NCBI GenBank assembly: GCA_034008185.1
Contig: CM067084.1
Coordinates: 4,855,385 to 4,919,384, forward strand
Reading direction: 5' to 3'
Source of the DNA: Gorsachius magnificus
Lineage: Eukaryota > Chordata > Aves > Pelecaniformes > Ardeidae
Length of the DNA: 64,000 nt
Part shown: in pieces, positions 1-13,700 of the stretch
How the letters are laid out: every line of letters starts with the position of its first letter
How positions within the stretch are numbered: the stretch's first letter is position 1
Program-made: the position numbers and the translations under genes
Notes under the pieces: model-generated
Database searches by the model: none
Seen by the model: only the letters and a program-made list of their open reading frames with translations
Told to the model about the DNA's origin: nothing

Positions 1-3000
1 ATCTGTTTCTCGATTAAATTAGCAAAGCTCATGGAATCAGGTTTTTTAGAAGCTAGCTTTAACACTGTATTTAATAACTATCAGATTGTTATTTACAGAT
101 AATAAGCATATAAACTCAGACTAAGAAGGTTCATCTACAAACCTGAAGTAGTACTCAGTAACTTTATTGCAATACACTGCAGTGACAGCACTCATTCAGT
201 AAAAGTCTATATTATAGTTTTGTAACTATGTATCTAAGACCTGCATTCACTGGCAAAAGCACCTTTAGAATGCAGTAGTTGTTAGAAGCAAACAGAGGAA
301 TCACTTGCATTATAGCTTACGGGGGGACTTCTGTAATGAATACTTAAAGATATAGGGAGAAAAAAAAAATGTATTTTGACAACCATTTCCTGCGTTGCAC
401 TTCCACAGCCCAATAAAATAATTAGCTCTGCCATGCCTCAAGTGCCTTCAAAGTCATCATTAGTTGATAGTAAATAATCGGAATGCTGTTTAAAATACAA
501 AGTAGTTATCAACATATTCCAAATATTTTTAATTTAAGAGATTATTTGAGGATCACAGAATAATGGCTGAGTAAGTTCCCTTGATGATTTTTCCATCTGA
601 CAGTGCAGCCACACGCTTTGTTGGCTGAAACATAACTCAGTTTCACGCTGTATTATCAACACATTGGAATAGCAAATATTTTAAACTAGTCCAAATACTT
701 TGATGTGCAGGTTCCTGCCTCGTTGTCTATTCATAGTCATTCTTTCAATTTAGAAGCATTTACCATTTTGCAGTATACAGACGTTTTTATGTTGTCTTAC
801 TGAGAGTTTTAAGAAATCTCTCTCTGCAGGCAACAGTAGATTGCAAATATACAGACATACACAGAAAAGCTCAGATACTGCAGAAAGCAGGGAAGTTTGG
901 TTGCCTACACTGCATTAAGCCTGAGATGAGATGATAAAGTCCAAACTCTCTTGCAAATGCCAAACTAAAAGCACACAGTAACGGGACAAGAAATAGAGCC
1001 AATGTTTCTTCTTACCAGAGCATTATCACTTTCCAGTCACACTACATTTTATGTTAAACTTGAGTAATAAGCTGACCTTTTAGGTCCCAATGAATAAAAT
1101 TACATTAAAACCTCTTCTGTCTTTCAATCAAAAAGACACATTCAGTTGCTTTTCTTTCATCAGGGACAGTTACTTAATCCTTTTGTTACAGATTTTCCTG
1201 CCAAATTCTTACAGTACACTTTTCCCTTTAATCCCCTGTTATTTGTTCTCCCCAAAGACCCAACGGCCAGGATCAAATGAGGCTTTTTTAATACTCTTTA
1301 CAGCACAGGTCGTGACTTAGAAAGGATAGCAGTGGAGCCTATATCACATTAACCTTAACCAGAGTTTACATGGAAGGAATTACATCCTAACAACTTGCTT
1401 TAGTTTTCTAAATCTGATCTAACACACCAAGTGCTGCAGTTACTGCACTCCATCATCCAACTCAAAGCACAACAACCAGAGATATCTTGAGCCATAAGTC
1501 ACAATCCATGAGTTTGGAAACAAGGAGGAATATGCAGCAGTATGAACGCAGAGCAACTGCACAACTCTCAGGAAGACCTTCAAGAGCCCTTAGATCTCAA
1601 TAATATTCCCCACCCCAAGAAGTCTGTGGATGGAAAGTGTTTGGCATACTGCATGGAAAGAAGTATCTTCACTTATGGGGAGGTCTGTAGGAATTGATTC
1701 TCAAATGACATACAATAGTGGCATAAAGAAAAGGTTAACTGCTTTATGAGGTTGCATTAGGAATTTTTCCTTTGTCTTAGGAAATGTTCTGAACTAATTC
1801 TGTGACATTTAAATAGCAGGGCATGAGCAAAACCAGTACTCTAACATGTGGTATCTGGGCTGAAGGACAACCAATTTGCACAACCATGCAAACAAGTCTT
1901 ACAGGTAGGTCTCCAGTACTGCTGCAGCTCTATCCCTAATAACCCCCCTCACACAGCTGTAACAGTGCTCCTCAGTTTACTTGCTTTATTTTACTGTGAG
2001 GATTGCTTTAGTGTAGCCCCAGTTTCTAACTGGGCTCCATGCTGTAAAAACCCACAAAAAAAATTTGTTCCCAGTGTAGAGGTTGCAATCTGAAATTAAA
2101 GCCAAGAAATAAATAAGCATTAGAAAGCACAAGGAAACGATAGGGCAACAGCGGTCACGGTGACGGGATGCAGTCTCAAAATATAAGCTGCCTGAGCCTT
2201 GTGGCTGCTTCTTTTTGATATAACAACAGAGCAGAGTTATAGGAAAGGATTTGAAAGAAGGCAATTAAGTAATTTTGCAGATATTTACAAAAATCATGGT
2301 GGAAACAGCTTTTTTTTTTTTTTCCCCAACATTTAGTAAGTGGATGATGAAAGCTGGTATCATAGATCCACTGGAGATAGAATCAACATTTTAATGATCA
2401 TTAAAATAGAGTTAAGCCACAGAAATCCTCAGGAAGAGCAGACAAGACCCTTCTGATATGTGATACCAAGAGGGAGCCAGTGTAACAGAGCACGGAGGAG
2501 AACATGTGATTAAAAACAATCACTAAGAGAGAACCAGAAAGAGGCAATTGGGAGGATGAAGCTATATCCCGTGATAGTGACTGGGGAGGATAAGCAAGTA
2601 GAAACCTTGATTTACCCTTTCCCCACAGAGGGAGGAAAGAGAAGATGAGGAATTTCTTCTTTGCAGAAAATGTGACCTTGTGTTTATTTAGGAGTAACTT
2701 TTCATTCATATTGAAACTGGAATTAACATTAAAAATGCAAAAGGAAAGGCTACAAAATCTGCCTTTGGGATCATTCATTTTTAATCATTCTCTTTAAATG
2801 GCCAAACAAAAGCAAAAACAAACTCTGTCATACTTCCTGCTTTGAGATGTGGAGCTGCATAAAAGCAGTTGCTTCTCAGAGTCTGAAACACGGCCACTAC
2901 AAACGCAGGCTCCTATATGAAAAAAACACAAAGGTCTCGCAAAGGCTGACCGTGCAGTTTTCGCTTGCGCAGAGCCACCGTGAATTCTGAAGCCAATGAG

Positions 3001-6000
3001 TACGTGAGGACATAGAGATGTTCCTCTTCACAACTAAGCTTACTATGTATGAGAAACGGGTGTTGATTAGAACTGAGACTTAAGAATACTCTTATGAGAC
3101 GCGGTTCTTTAGAATCCCTTCGCTCTTACTTTCCACTATAATACCCTTAGAAATAAATGCAACCCCAACTGTCATTATTTCTGACTACTAGTTTCAAAAC
3201 CATCAGTACTAGCTTTTGGTCCAGATTCCATGTCTTTATAAAAAGTTCAGCACCTAGATTGCATTGCTTTCTATTTCTATCAGGGGCCTTTATATCAATA
3301 AATCCCTGACAAGATTTACTGCACCCACTTGTCTGTCACACACAGCACAGATTCCATCACGTATCCAGATTCATTTATCACTGCAGATATAAGACAGCTC
3401 TGCCTGTCCTTATCCTGCAGTACTACTATATTCCATTTATATTTTTATTAAACAAAAATTCCTAAAGGAATTTTGAAACTAAGATCTCCTGGTAGAATGG
3501 TACTTTTTCCCCCTCTTCCATTCTCTATATTGTGTCTTCCAAGTATTCACGTTTGTGTTTTAGAAATTAATTATGTAATGGAAAAATTAAGAACATTATT
3601 CTTAAGAAATGAGTAATTTGTCCAATTGTTAACAACTACTACAAAAAACAGCAAAGACTCCTTTTTCTAGGTGCAGCAGCTGAATTAAGAAGATATGTAG
3701 ACACAGAGAAACTACTTCAGAATAAATTCTGCCTCATTCTGCCCCTTCCTAATGTAATGACTAAATTTCTTTTTATGTATTAAGAATAAGAAACCTTATT
3801 TTTTACTTTGCTATGGTTTTAAATTTCTTGTATTATTTTAACTTTAAGTGAAATGGATTCTGCACAATGCAACGTCATAAAGCACCACGGTTACAAACTC
3901 CTGCTCTGAACTTTTTTGTAGAAGACTGAAAACCCCATGTTTAGCATTGTTCAACATAGGAGTCAGATTTTGATGTTAAAGCTACAGATTGGCGGAAAGG
4001 AATTTGAGACACTCACTATTTTCTACACATCTCTTAAAAAAAAATCGTTTTCCCTGGAGAAACTGTTCTTTCTCAAATCAAAAAATGTCTTCAATTTTTT
4101 CCAGTATCTTGCAGAGGTCATTTAATCCTAGTTTATATATTTATACATTTCATCCTAGTACATACACAAATAAACAAACAGAATAATAGTCATTAAAAAA
4201 AAAGTTAGAAAAACAAATACAAAATCAGGTCTTTCAAAGACTTGATTCCTTCTCTGCTGAAGAAACTTTTAAATGCATTTTAAAGCATTTGTTAAATACA
4301 GCAAAGTTTTCTGTGATGAGTTGTGCAAATTTAATCCATCTACTAAAGATTTGAAGTAAGATATGGGAATAGTAGCTTCAAACTGCCTTAGCAACCAATC
4401 CCTTAAGGTCGCTATGTTTATTAGAAAGTCTCAAGAAAACAAACTGGTAGTGTCAGAGTAACAAATTTGCTCTCTGAAACTTTTAAGAATTTTTTTTTTT
4501 TTTTCCTTTCTGCTTCTAGAACCTCTTTAATTTCATTTTGGCTTAAATGAAAAACTTCCTCATGGTTTAGTCACTCAAAAAATACTTTAAGACAAATTTA
4601 GACTTTCAGATTAAAAAAAAAGAATTAAGAAAAAATCAATTACTTTTCATTTTTAGAAAGTAAAACTCAAAGCTTTGGGGAAGACTGAAAGAGTTCAATA
4701 AACTCAGATTTGAGGTGGTTTTAGTTTACTGAAAGATAAATAATTTTACAGATAAACTCTCAGTGAATGCTAGATAGGAATTTCATTCATATCCATGTTT
4801 TTGCTAAAGTGTCGTGTACCAGTTATAAAAACTGTGGGTTGGTGGGTTTCTTGCTTCCTTGTAAAAAAATGTGTAACAAGAATATCACAAATGCCATTTA
4901 CACCAGAACTTCCTTTCAGCATGAAGTCAATGACAATCAGTGGGCCTGAATCTTGTTCCCCATTTGATCTATAATGGTAAATCAATTAGAAGACCATCCT
5001 TAGGGATGTGGCCTTCCTCCTTTATGCTGCCTTTGCAGTTGTACATATCATCCAGAATACATATATATATTCTTTCCTACCAAAAATGCTTTGTCTACTA
5101 ACAATCTCTTGGCAGATGGAGAGTCATGCTGCAGAAAACTTCGCTAAACTAAAAGCTGTCGCCTTTTTTCTGTGTATTTCTTACATGAGAACTAATCTAA
5201 ACATTTTTCCATGTCCATTAACACTTAAGCTTTGCTACAGAAAGAATTTTTATAGAACACAAATGCTCTAGTTGTGCCTATTTATTGCTTTCTCTTTTTT
5301 TTCCCTAAATCAACAATATAAGAAAAACTACTGATGTAAACAAAGGTTTTATGACTTCATATTACAAAAGCTCAGGCATACGTACAATTAAAACTAAACA
5401 ATTCATGTCTAAAAACAGTTGTTGTCCTTCCTGCTACTCTAAAAAAGCAAGTGTAAATTTTTTCCCATATGTAAGTTTAATGGTTATTTTCAAATTTTAT
5501 TTTCACTGACCACAGATGTAGAATAAACTAACACAGCCGTGTGTAATAACTGTAGCTGTTTCTCTACAGACAGATGAAAAGTCATGATCATTAACAATAA
5601 ACTATAACCACCAACAATAAACATTTAATGATAATCATAAAAAGAATTGGGCATTGTGAAGATCAACATAGTTGCAACAATTCTGCACTAAATTAATTGT
5701 TGTGCATTTAAGACTACAGTATTCCACTGCAGGACAGCAAATGATAAAACAGGAACTGTTCTGATTCTGGCTGTTTAAAAGAATGATTAATGAAACTGAG
5801 CACTTTTTTTTCTTTGTTTGTTTGGCTTTTTTCTGTACATTCTCCAGCTGATCACCTTTCCTTGCACAAACATTTAATGTACACCACACTGTCAAAAAAG
5901 TAGTGCAAAGCAGAACAAGTCCATTTTTAGCACTTTGCCAATTTTGCAACTAGGCAAAACCATGGCTGCTACTCTGTTCAGTGGAGCGATTTTGTCCATT

Positions 6001-6206
6001 TTTCACCAGAAATAGCGGGTGTCAATGCAAAAAATTACTTTCCTCCTTTCAGCATGCAAAATACATGGACCAGATGGGTGGAAGCCGATTGTTTTTCTTG
6101 CAACATGTTTTCACCTAACAGTTATTAAGCTGGCTCCACATATTGCACAAACAGACCAAAGATCCTGATGCAGGAAGGCACTTAATCATTTGCCAGTCCC
6201 ACTCAC

Positions 6207-6255
6207 CTTAACAACCCACGCTTACCCATTTGCTCAAGCACCTTGCTGAACTGGA
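6207..6255 (-). CDS. Low-confidence candidate exon (49 nt)
   Basis: On the minus strand, a pyrimidine-rich stretch ending in TTTAG at 6256 (with CTCTAG just upstream) precedes 49 nt. These are followed by a strong donor, AAG|GTGAGT, at 6201-6206. One frame is open and reads QFSKVLEQMGKRGLL. A second donor-like GGTAAGC lies inside the segment. The peptide matches no family I recognise. A 49-nt segment is open in at least one frame most of the time, so only the paired splice signals support it. Confidence 0.15.
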
Positions 6256-9200
6256 CTAAAGAAAGGCTAGAGGGAGAAAAATACAAGCTTCTATGAAAAA
6301 TGTAGTGAAAGAGGATACATAAAGCAGAAACTTCCATGCTCCACTTCTAACGTGGAGGTTTTTGTTAATAAATACTGTAGGAGATTTTTTTTTTATTTCA
6401 AGAAGAGACTCATGAAATGTACAAATTTATTTCACTGTCTGAAATGATCTTTTCATTGTTTTCATTCAGTGTTTTTAATTCAAGGACAAATCTACCAAAC
6501 TTGCCGTAGAACTAGTCAGGAGAGTGGATTCAAGTGCAAACAAACAAACCAAAAATGCATTCACCAACTACAAAAATTGTGTCATCATCATCCTGTAAAA
6601 TTCTGGCTTGTGACTTACATTGTGGAGAGTTCTACACAGCAGCTACGTGCAGAAAAACAGATTTAAGACTTTAAAAATGTCTTAAGACCACAGTACTATT
6701 TGTTTTAGCTTCTTAAATCAACAGTATCTTTTACTTTTGGTTTTTTTGGGAGTCCATATCCCATCGTTTTGAAGCAACTCATTCAGTCAAAAGAAAACCT
6801 GTGCTGTGCCTACAAAGACATCTTTTTTGGGAGGGTAGCAGAATTCTGCTTAATGCAGGTCTAATGTTTCCAGCACACATATTGAAAACACAGTTAGGAT
6901 AAACACTGCAGACACAAACATACCATAAACAGAATTTGTTTCCTACATAATAGTAAAGTTTACTAAGTCCTTTAAACTTAGTAAGGAGTATCGTGGTTCC
7001 AAGTTTCAAACATTAATCTGAAAGAGCTCATACCTCTTTTGGGAGACATAAAACTTGCAGAACAGGCAGAACAAAATTTTGTCACAGATTCAAAGCTGTG
7101 ATGAAATCTTTGAACTTCTGTGACCATGAATAAAGAATCATTAAATTGAAATAAAACCAAATATGAACTTAGGTCCAAATGTTTAGAGCGTAATGAAATG
7201 CTACTTAAATGGAAGCAGTAACTTAAGTCATACCAATTTTCAGATAAATGGTAAAAGGGAAAGTGAGAAAAAAGGCTTACATTTATTTTAAGTTAATGTA
7301 GACCTGAAATGAGAGTTAAAAACCATTTAAAAATAATTTTCCTGTTGGAAGTAAAGACCCTACCAACTAAAATGCAGTGCTAGAAATTGAAGTACCCGCG
7401 ATCGCTAGTTACTTTTAAGATCTATAAATTTGAATGGTACAGTATTACACTTCTTAAAAGTAATCAGCATCTCCTAATCTTAGAAATAATTATTTCATTA
7501 AGTCTCTCCTATCATGTTATTAAAGCCTGAAGTATTTTTGAGCCTTCCTGACCATGTACTTGGCACATGACCCATCAGAAGCCAAGTTATATGGGTATTT
7601 GAGTACATACATGAGAGAAAGCTAGTAATGGTAGATAACATCTGCATTCGTCCAGAAGAGCAGGAATCTCACTATCCTATTTTCTTCACAACAAACAAAA
7701 TTTCTTTTGACAAATCAAATCTTATGCTACCTTGGGAGGAGGAAGACAAAAAGAAAAATCTACTGTCACCAAAACTGGACTATGATATTCACAGCTGAAC
7801 TTAAGCCATGAAATTACAAAAGGGAGATATAAAAATAGTTGCATTATATAAAAAAAAAAATCAAACCCTTATTAATTTTCACTTGATCCAACACTGTCTT
7901 GAGATCCTTATGTTCCAGAACAACCTGGTGCAAATAACATGAAATTTAAGATTACAGAACTAAGATGAAATCAGTTGATAGACTTCCTTTTATATGCAGC
8001 CTCAGCAGGCTAATTTGTCAAGGACATTCTCATGGTGGTGTAGTGCTTGGCATTAATATGTATCTGTAAAACTCCAGCAGAGCAAATAGCTGGAATAAGT
8101 GTCAAGAAAACTCAGTTATCTGCTGTACTAATAACCACAAGGCTATACACATCATGCTGAGAAAACATCCATAAGGAGCAAAGTCATTACCTTAAAATTT
8201 CAGGTTGGCTTGATGAGCTGTTTATTCCAATTAACACAGAAGGAAATTGCTGGGTAACTACCACCTTCATTTAGGAAGTCTCTCTAATGTTCAGCTTATG
8301 ATGAGTTCTGCAACATACTTTTTTGAGGATCACAACATTTAAAGCAATATTAAATCACACACGGCAACTACAAATTTAATCTCCTCATGCTGTAATCTGT
8401 AGATAGAAATAGCTTTCTAAGGAACTTTCATACATCCAACAGAAAAATTAAAATACTTTGATACTGCCTCTGATCAGAGTGTAAGTTAAATTTCCTTTTA
8501 CAAAAGGTTGCCATTCCTCAAGATTTTTTTTTTTATTCCTTGAACGGCAAATGAAAGCAGTCAGTTCATCCTTTTAGCTACTGGAATTAAAATCTGCTAT
8601 CCTTCTACAGAATGCACCGCTGAGCTGCAGACTCAGACCTTAACAAAAGGAACATTAAACCAAAATCATCTTCAAACTCTCTTTAGAAACAGATGCTGAT
8701 TTAGGCTGTGAAATTAGATATAGCATGAGAAAAGAAACCTGATGCTTGTTTTCAGTGAAGTAATACAGCAGAACTCTCATTTATTCATCTACTTTGTGTT
8801 ATTGGCTCTTTCAACTTATTTGAAGTTTTTAAAAATATTCCCTAGATTTTTGAAATTATTCCTTAGAAAAGGTTGCTTTCTGCTAAGATGCAAAGCATGC
8901 GTGCTTGAATGGTTTCATTCCACAGGCTTACAAGCTGATCCTTGATCAAATTAACATGTGGAAGGCAATATTCTTTGTAAAGGGAAGATGTAAATAACTA
9001 AATCCTTAGCATAGGAGAAAAGTTCACAGAGAAATTAAAAGTCCATGCTGAACCAAGACAGGTAGAAGAGATAATTTTAATCAACAGATAGGAAAGCTCA
9101 GATCAGAATAGTGACTATTTTTTCTCAACAGCAACATCCATGGAAACACACAGTGTGATGGTGGAATTCAGTCAAGCCTTCTCGAAATGAAAAAACCCAA

Positions 9201-9349
9201 ATCTGATCTAGTTTATATAATCATCTACAGTTATCATTTACAATTTTGAAAACAGTATCCTAAGTTATGAATCCTAAAATTTCAGCACATTGACTGAGCT
9301 GATTCTCTTGCTCTAATGATTTCCTGTTATTTTTTCCTACTCATTTTAG

Positions 9350-9425
9350 ACAGAACTACAACAGATTTACAAATCGGAAAGCAGAGAAGAACCAAATGAA
9401 GGGTTGGTTTCTTTTCCCCTTCACA
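9350..9425 (+). CDS. Low-confidence candidate exon on the plus strand (76 nt)
   Basis: A strong acceptor (TTTTTTCCTACTCATTTTAG, ending at 9349) is followed by 76 nt and then a donor, CACA|GTAAGT, at 9426. One frame is open for 25 codons and begins TELQQIYKSESREEPNEG. It is rich in Glu, Gln and Lys, as A-rich random DNA also tends to be. I recognise no family. Candidates of equal quality lie nearby on the opposite strand, so at most one set can be real. Confidence 0.2.
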
Positions 9426-10125
9426 GTAAGTTCAATCTTACCTCAAAGAGATAAATACCACATCTAAGTTAATACATGTAAAAGATAAAGTACAGTACAG
9501 ATTCCTTTCAAATTATCCAACTACACCTACTGCTATTCTTAACATTTAATAAATCTGTCTGTATGATGATCCTGGAATTTTTGTGGGAAGGTGACGAACC
9601 TTTCCTTGTTCTTTAAGAGCAAAGATAACTGTGCATCAGTTTCTAAAATGTACACAAAGCCTGCAACTGAAAAAAGAGAAGTCATCCTTTTTGTCACCCC
9701 TAAATGAAAAGTCACCTCTCTAAGTAACCACAGAACAACACTAGCCTCAAGGTGAAGTGGGTTCAAGAAGCTTTCACCAGCTGTGGCAGTCAGAGCACCA
9801 AGCGTTGTCAGAATTCTCAGCTTACGCACTTAGGAAATATCATCAGTGAAAGCTGAACTTTTTCTTTGAAAAGGAATCCAAGAAATAGATTCTTGAACTA
9901 GATTATTTTTAAGTGGATCAAGGCTGGAGTAAATGAAACACAGAGCATCTCTGAAAGTGTATTCAGGGCTTTGTCCAGGATGTTAACTTAAAACACAAAT
10001 CCAGAAACACATCTTTTGTATTTGTGTCCTTGCACTTGCATGGACAAGCTAGAGTATGCTATTCACTTCAAAGCAGCACTAACTAAAATAGCTATTTTAG
10101 TACTCATTTGCTTTTCTATCTCCAG

Positions 10126-10361
10126 GTAACAAAGTGAACAGTGAAAAACTTGTCAGGGAATTAATCATTCAATCAGACAGCTTCACAACTGCAACCAATA
10201 CTTACAATTCACTTCCTCACATTAGACCTGAATGCCAATGCTTATGCAAAACAAGGAGTATCAAATGTAAGCAGTGTCTTGGTAATACATGTCAGGAAAT
10301 AAATTTATACTTACCCTGTTTTGAAAAGAGAAAAAAGAACAGAACAGAAACAAGTGTGTAA
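10126..10361 (+). CDS. Low-confidence candidate 3' terminal exon, cysteine-rich
   Basis: A good acceptor (TTTGCTTTTCTATCTCCAG) ends at 10125. The frame entered with two leading bases is open to a TAA at 10359-10361, giving about 77 codons, and AATAAA follows at 10376-10381. The middle part is Cys-rich (CQCLCKTRSIKCKQC is visible), with a basic tail. No signal peptide or named domain is evident. An internal donor-like GTAAGC near 10267 would be an alternative end. The length is within chance expectation, and I do not recognise the protein. Confidence 0.2.
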
Positions 10362-12599
10362 AGTTTATACAGAGAAATAAAAAAATAACACTTTTAGAAT
10401 GATTTATCTTAAACTTTAAAATAAAGGCAATGAAGTTTACTCTAGAATATAGTAGGAAACATTTCAGTGTAGTGACCTTGTTGAACAATACAAGCACCTC
10501 GTGGAAGAGTCTGTCTTAATACATGTACAAAACTGGTTTAAATTTCAGCACATGCTGACCAGAATTTTTTGAACTAAGTGGAGACATTATTACAGCTTTA
10601 GGGTTGTCTCACTGCCCCATAACAGGACATACTACAAAACAAAATTCAAAGATGATGAAGAAACCTTTTCTAAGAAGAAAATCAGGACAGTTGGGTACAC
10701 AAACACCATCTCCTCCTATAATGCCTTAATGGTCTTGATTCCTTTCATATCATCCACATATCAGAAACAGTAACACCCAGATTCCTAGCAATCATGCTCA
10801 ATGAAGAGTTAAAGCAAAACAGCTACTAGGCAGAATCATCACCTTTTCTAGCCGGTGACTCCAGCATCCAGTTTCTATCACCATCGCATTCTTTACTTTG
10901 TGTGGATAAATAAAACTATTTCATCTTAACATCTAACTACACCTAATATTTATGATGATGTTTCCAAATACTCTAGGAATCTGACCTCAGCAACTTCAGA
11001 ATATTGACTGAGAAATGCTTATATCACATCTTTATGATATTAAATGTTATGTGGGAGTGAAGATCAGCAAATGGAGAAAAAGAAAGTTTCTGCATTCAAG
11101 TGCATGCAGCAAATGGAAATTCATAGGCTGAGTACATATTTGGACAACACATCTCAGAAGTCCAGGTAATGGCAAGTCATCTCTCTTTTTCTGAAGAGTT
11201 ATGTTTATGTTTAATTCTAAAAATGGTACAATAAAAGCAAATGGCTTTATGAGGGATTAGGGGTTTTACATAATGCCACGTAAGTGAGTTTGTGCAATGA
11301 TTACTTTCACATTTCTTATGCACACTTCTCAGGTTCTTATGCACCTACCCACACAACATACACAACCCAAAAATACAGCTTTTGATACTTTCTGCATTAA
11401 AATAAGTTAGTGTTGTCTGAATGTTGTTCACCCAGCACCTTAAACAAAATTAACTTTAACATCAGCAGGAAGACCAAGGAACAAGATCACCAGGGGGGGA
11501 GGTAAGCACTGAATTACAGACATCCTGTTACACGGTAAATAACTAATTTACTTTTGTCCACTGTAAAACATCTTATAGAGACATAAACCACACAGAAAAA
11601 ACTCATGATGCCGGGAAAAGTTGACCCTCAGAAGCAGCATTTTCAGCCAGAAAGCTACAAAGCAAGGATATCAGTCAAGCTGCTTTCATCTTCAGACCCA
11701 TCAACAGTTTCCTATATCTGTTAGTATTCCCTCATTACCTGTCACACATGGGTCTCTGCAAATCTCGTCCTTGGCCTTTTACTTTCGAAGGCACAAAGGC
11801 CTTTCAGCCCCTATCCGAAGTCAGTGAGGCTCAGACACTGAACTACCATTTGTGCGTTTGAAAAATTTCATTCTTCTTTTTTACTCCATTCTGTTAAGCC
11901 ACTTCTGCTTAACATCAGCAGGAGTTGACAAAAACATTTGAATGATTCTGACAATTCTAATGCATTTCTCCATTCTAAATAAGTTTGTGAGGTTGTTGTT
12001 GTTCATAAGATGACTTGAATGCATGCACATGAACTGCTTTGCGATTTGGGAAAAGCCTGTTAAATTTTATGCCCAGGATTTTCTGAATCAGTTATCAGTG
12101 CCCAAGCACTGCTCTTAATGAGCAAGCAGAAGAATTTTAACCACGGATTTTGATGAAAGCAGAATTAACCCAATAGACATCACTTACAGAAATATAGACC
12201 TCTATCTCAAGTTTGCCTTTAGAGGGCAAGGATGACATTTACTCACACCCACGAGGGTTCATAATTCATTAAGTTGTCACTGAAATTAAGAGATCGGGAT
12301 TAACCTGTCATTGAAATTATCCAAATCCAAAAAAGTACTGAGATGGTGAAGGAACCACACTGCAGAAATATTTCCCTTTTTCAAGGAATAGAATACAGCC
12401 ATATTCAGTCATCTGCTAACACACATATAACAACTACATTCACATTACAGCATGGTATAGTTAACAGCATTTTTAATAATCTTCAGTATGTCTCACAGTA
12501 GAAATGACAGGATGAAATGACCAAAGTTAAAAATACTATATAATAACTGGTAGCCTCACACACATATGGGATGCCTGTGTCTAATTCAGAGAGACTTAC

Positions 12600-12674
12600 C
12601 CTGAGTTTTCTACAGCCCCTGTAAATACTATACACATTAGGCAACCACTGGTGAAGCTTTCTCAAACTTGTCTC
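12600..12674 (-). CDS. Low-confidence candidate exon (75 nt)
   Basis: A strong minus-strand donor, CAGG|GTAAGT, lies at 12594-12599. The preceding 75 nt are open for exactly 25 codons and include TSLRKLHQWLPNVYSIYRGC. The acceptor is weaker: a run of T followed by AAATAACTGAG. No family is recognised. A real internal exon is possible, but the reading frame alone is not significant at this length. Confidence 0.15.
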
Positions 12675-13469
12675 CTCAGTTATTTAAAAAAACTTTGGTA
12701 TTAAATCTGGCCATTGCTACTGGCCTCAAACACTGATCCCCTATTTGATGGCTAGGATTCTAATCTAGGGTGTAAGAGAGCTGGATTCACTTCCCAGATT
12801 TGGATTAAGTAAAACAGAAGAGTTTCCTTCAGAGATGGAATCTGAACCTTCAGCACTACAATGGCATGCCAGTAACTCCAGGCATTTACTCAGCATCCTT
12901 CTTTATCAGAATTTAGATAATTGAAGCATTTAATTCCCAAAGCTTTGTGGACACAAAATTGCTTTTTACCCAAATCTAATGAAAGTCCCATCAGAACACT
13001 GTACATATGTGTAATCTTTCTTATGTACATTGCACATACTATACAAAAAGTGCAAGACTTTACATATGCTGCCCTTGTTGTTGAGTGCTCTATTCTTTAC
13101 CTGAAAGCAAGACAGTTGACATTTTATGCTGGTGGAATGAATGCTGCTGTAATCAATTTGACTAAATGTGCAAAATCTTTTGCTTTTTCTAAAGTGTTCG
13201 TCCCAATAGCAAGGGCTTACCCCCTCTCCCCACCAAAAAACCCAAAAATATATCAGTCTTTAGAAGACTTTAAAACAGTGGGGTTTTTGGTTCATGGTAG
13301 TGCCTATGAATGTGGATGACTGTTTGCCATATACCTGTTCTCTGGTAGTAAGTTTTCCGATCTCAACAAGCCAGGAGGAGTATATCTAGAAGCAACGGAC
13401 CCACGAGGCATGAGAGAAAAAGGCAGACTATAAAAACCATCTAGTCCTCTTAGTTCATTGAAGCCTACT

Positions 13470-13700
13470 ATGTTATGGACAGTGCTCATCTGCTGTTTCA
13501 TATGTGCCCTCAATACTTATTCCATTGGCTTACGCTTCCAACAGATGTCAGACAGAGTGGAAGTCAACAACAAGGGGTGGGATAACTGGAGGAAAACAAC
13601 AATAATATTGGCACATAAAGAATTAATGAAGTATTCAGTACCTAAGGGAGGCGACAAATATACCTTGATATCTGTTGCAACTTCCATACTGAGGCTTTGA
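13470..13700 (+). other. Short ATG frame with signal-peptide-like start, unproven
   Basis: From the ATG at 13470 a 76-codon frame runs to TGA at 13698-13700. Its first residues are strongly hydrophobic (MLWTVLICCFICALNTYS) and resemble a secretion signal. They are followed by a polar, Lys- and Asp-containing body with no cysteine pattern or known motif. I see no promoter, CpG island or convincing polyadenylation context. A chance frame is the default reading. Confidence 0.12.

Noticed and set aside
7395..7407. CpG-bearing palindrome CGATCG in AT-rich DNA
   Set aside because: A single short palindrome is expected by chance; no associated structure.
11046..11166. Plus-strand frame ending at a CCAG|GTAATG donor
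   Set aside because: It looks natural because of its Lys/Glu/Gln content, but there is no good acceptor. It shows that A-rich chance frames on either strand can look coding.
12921..13319. 132-codon plus-strand open frame
   Set aside because: No start context, domain or splice structure; consistent with chance.
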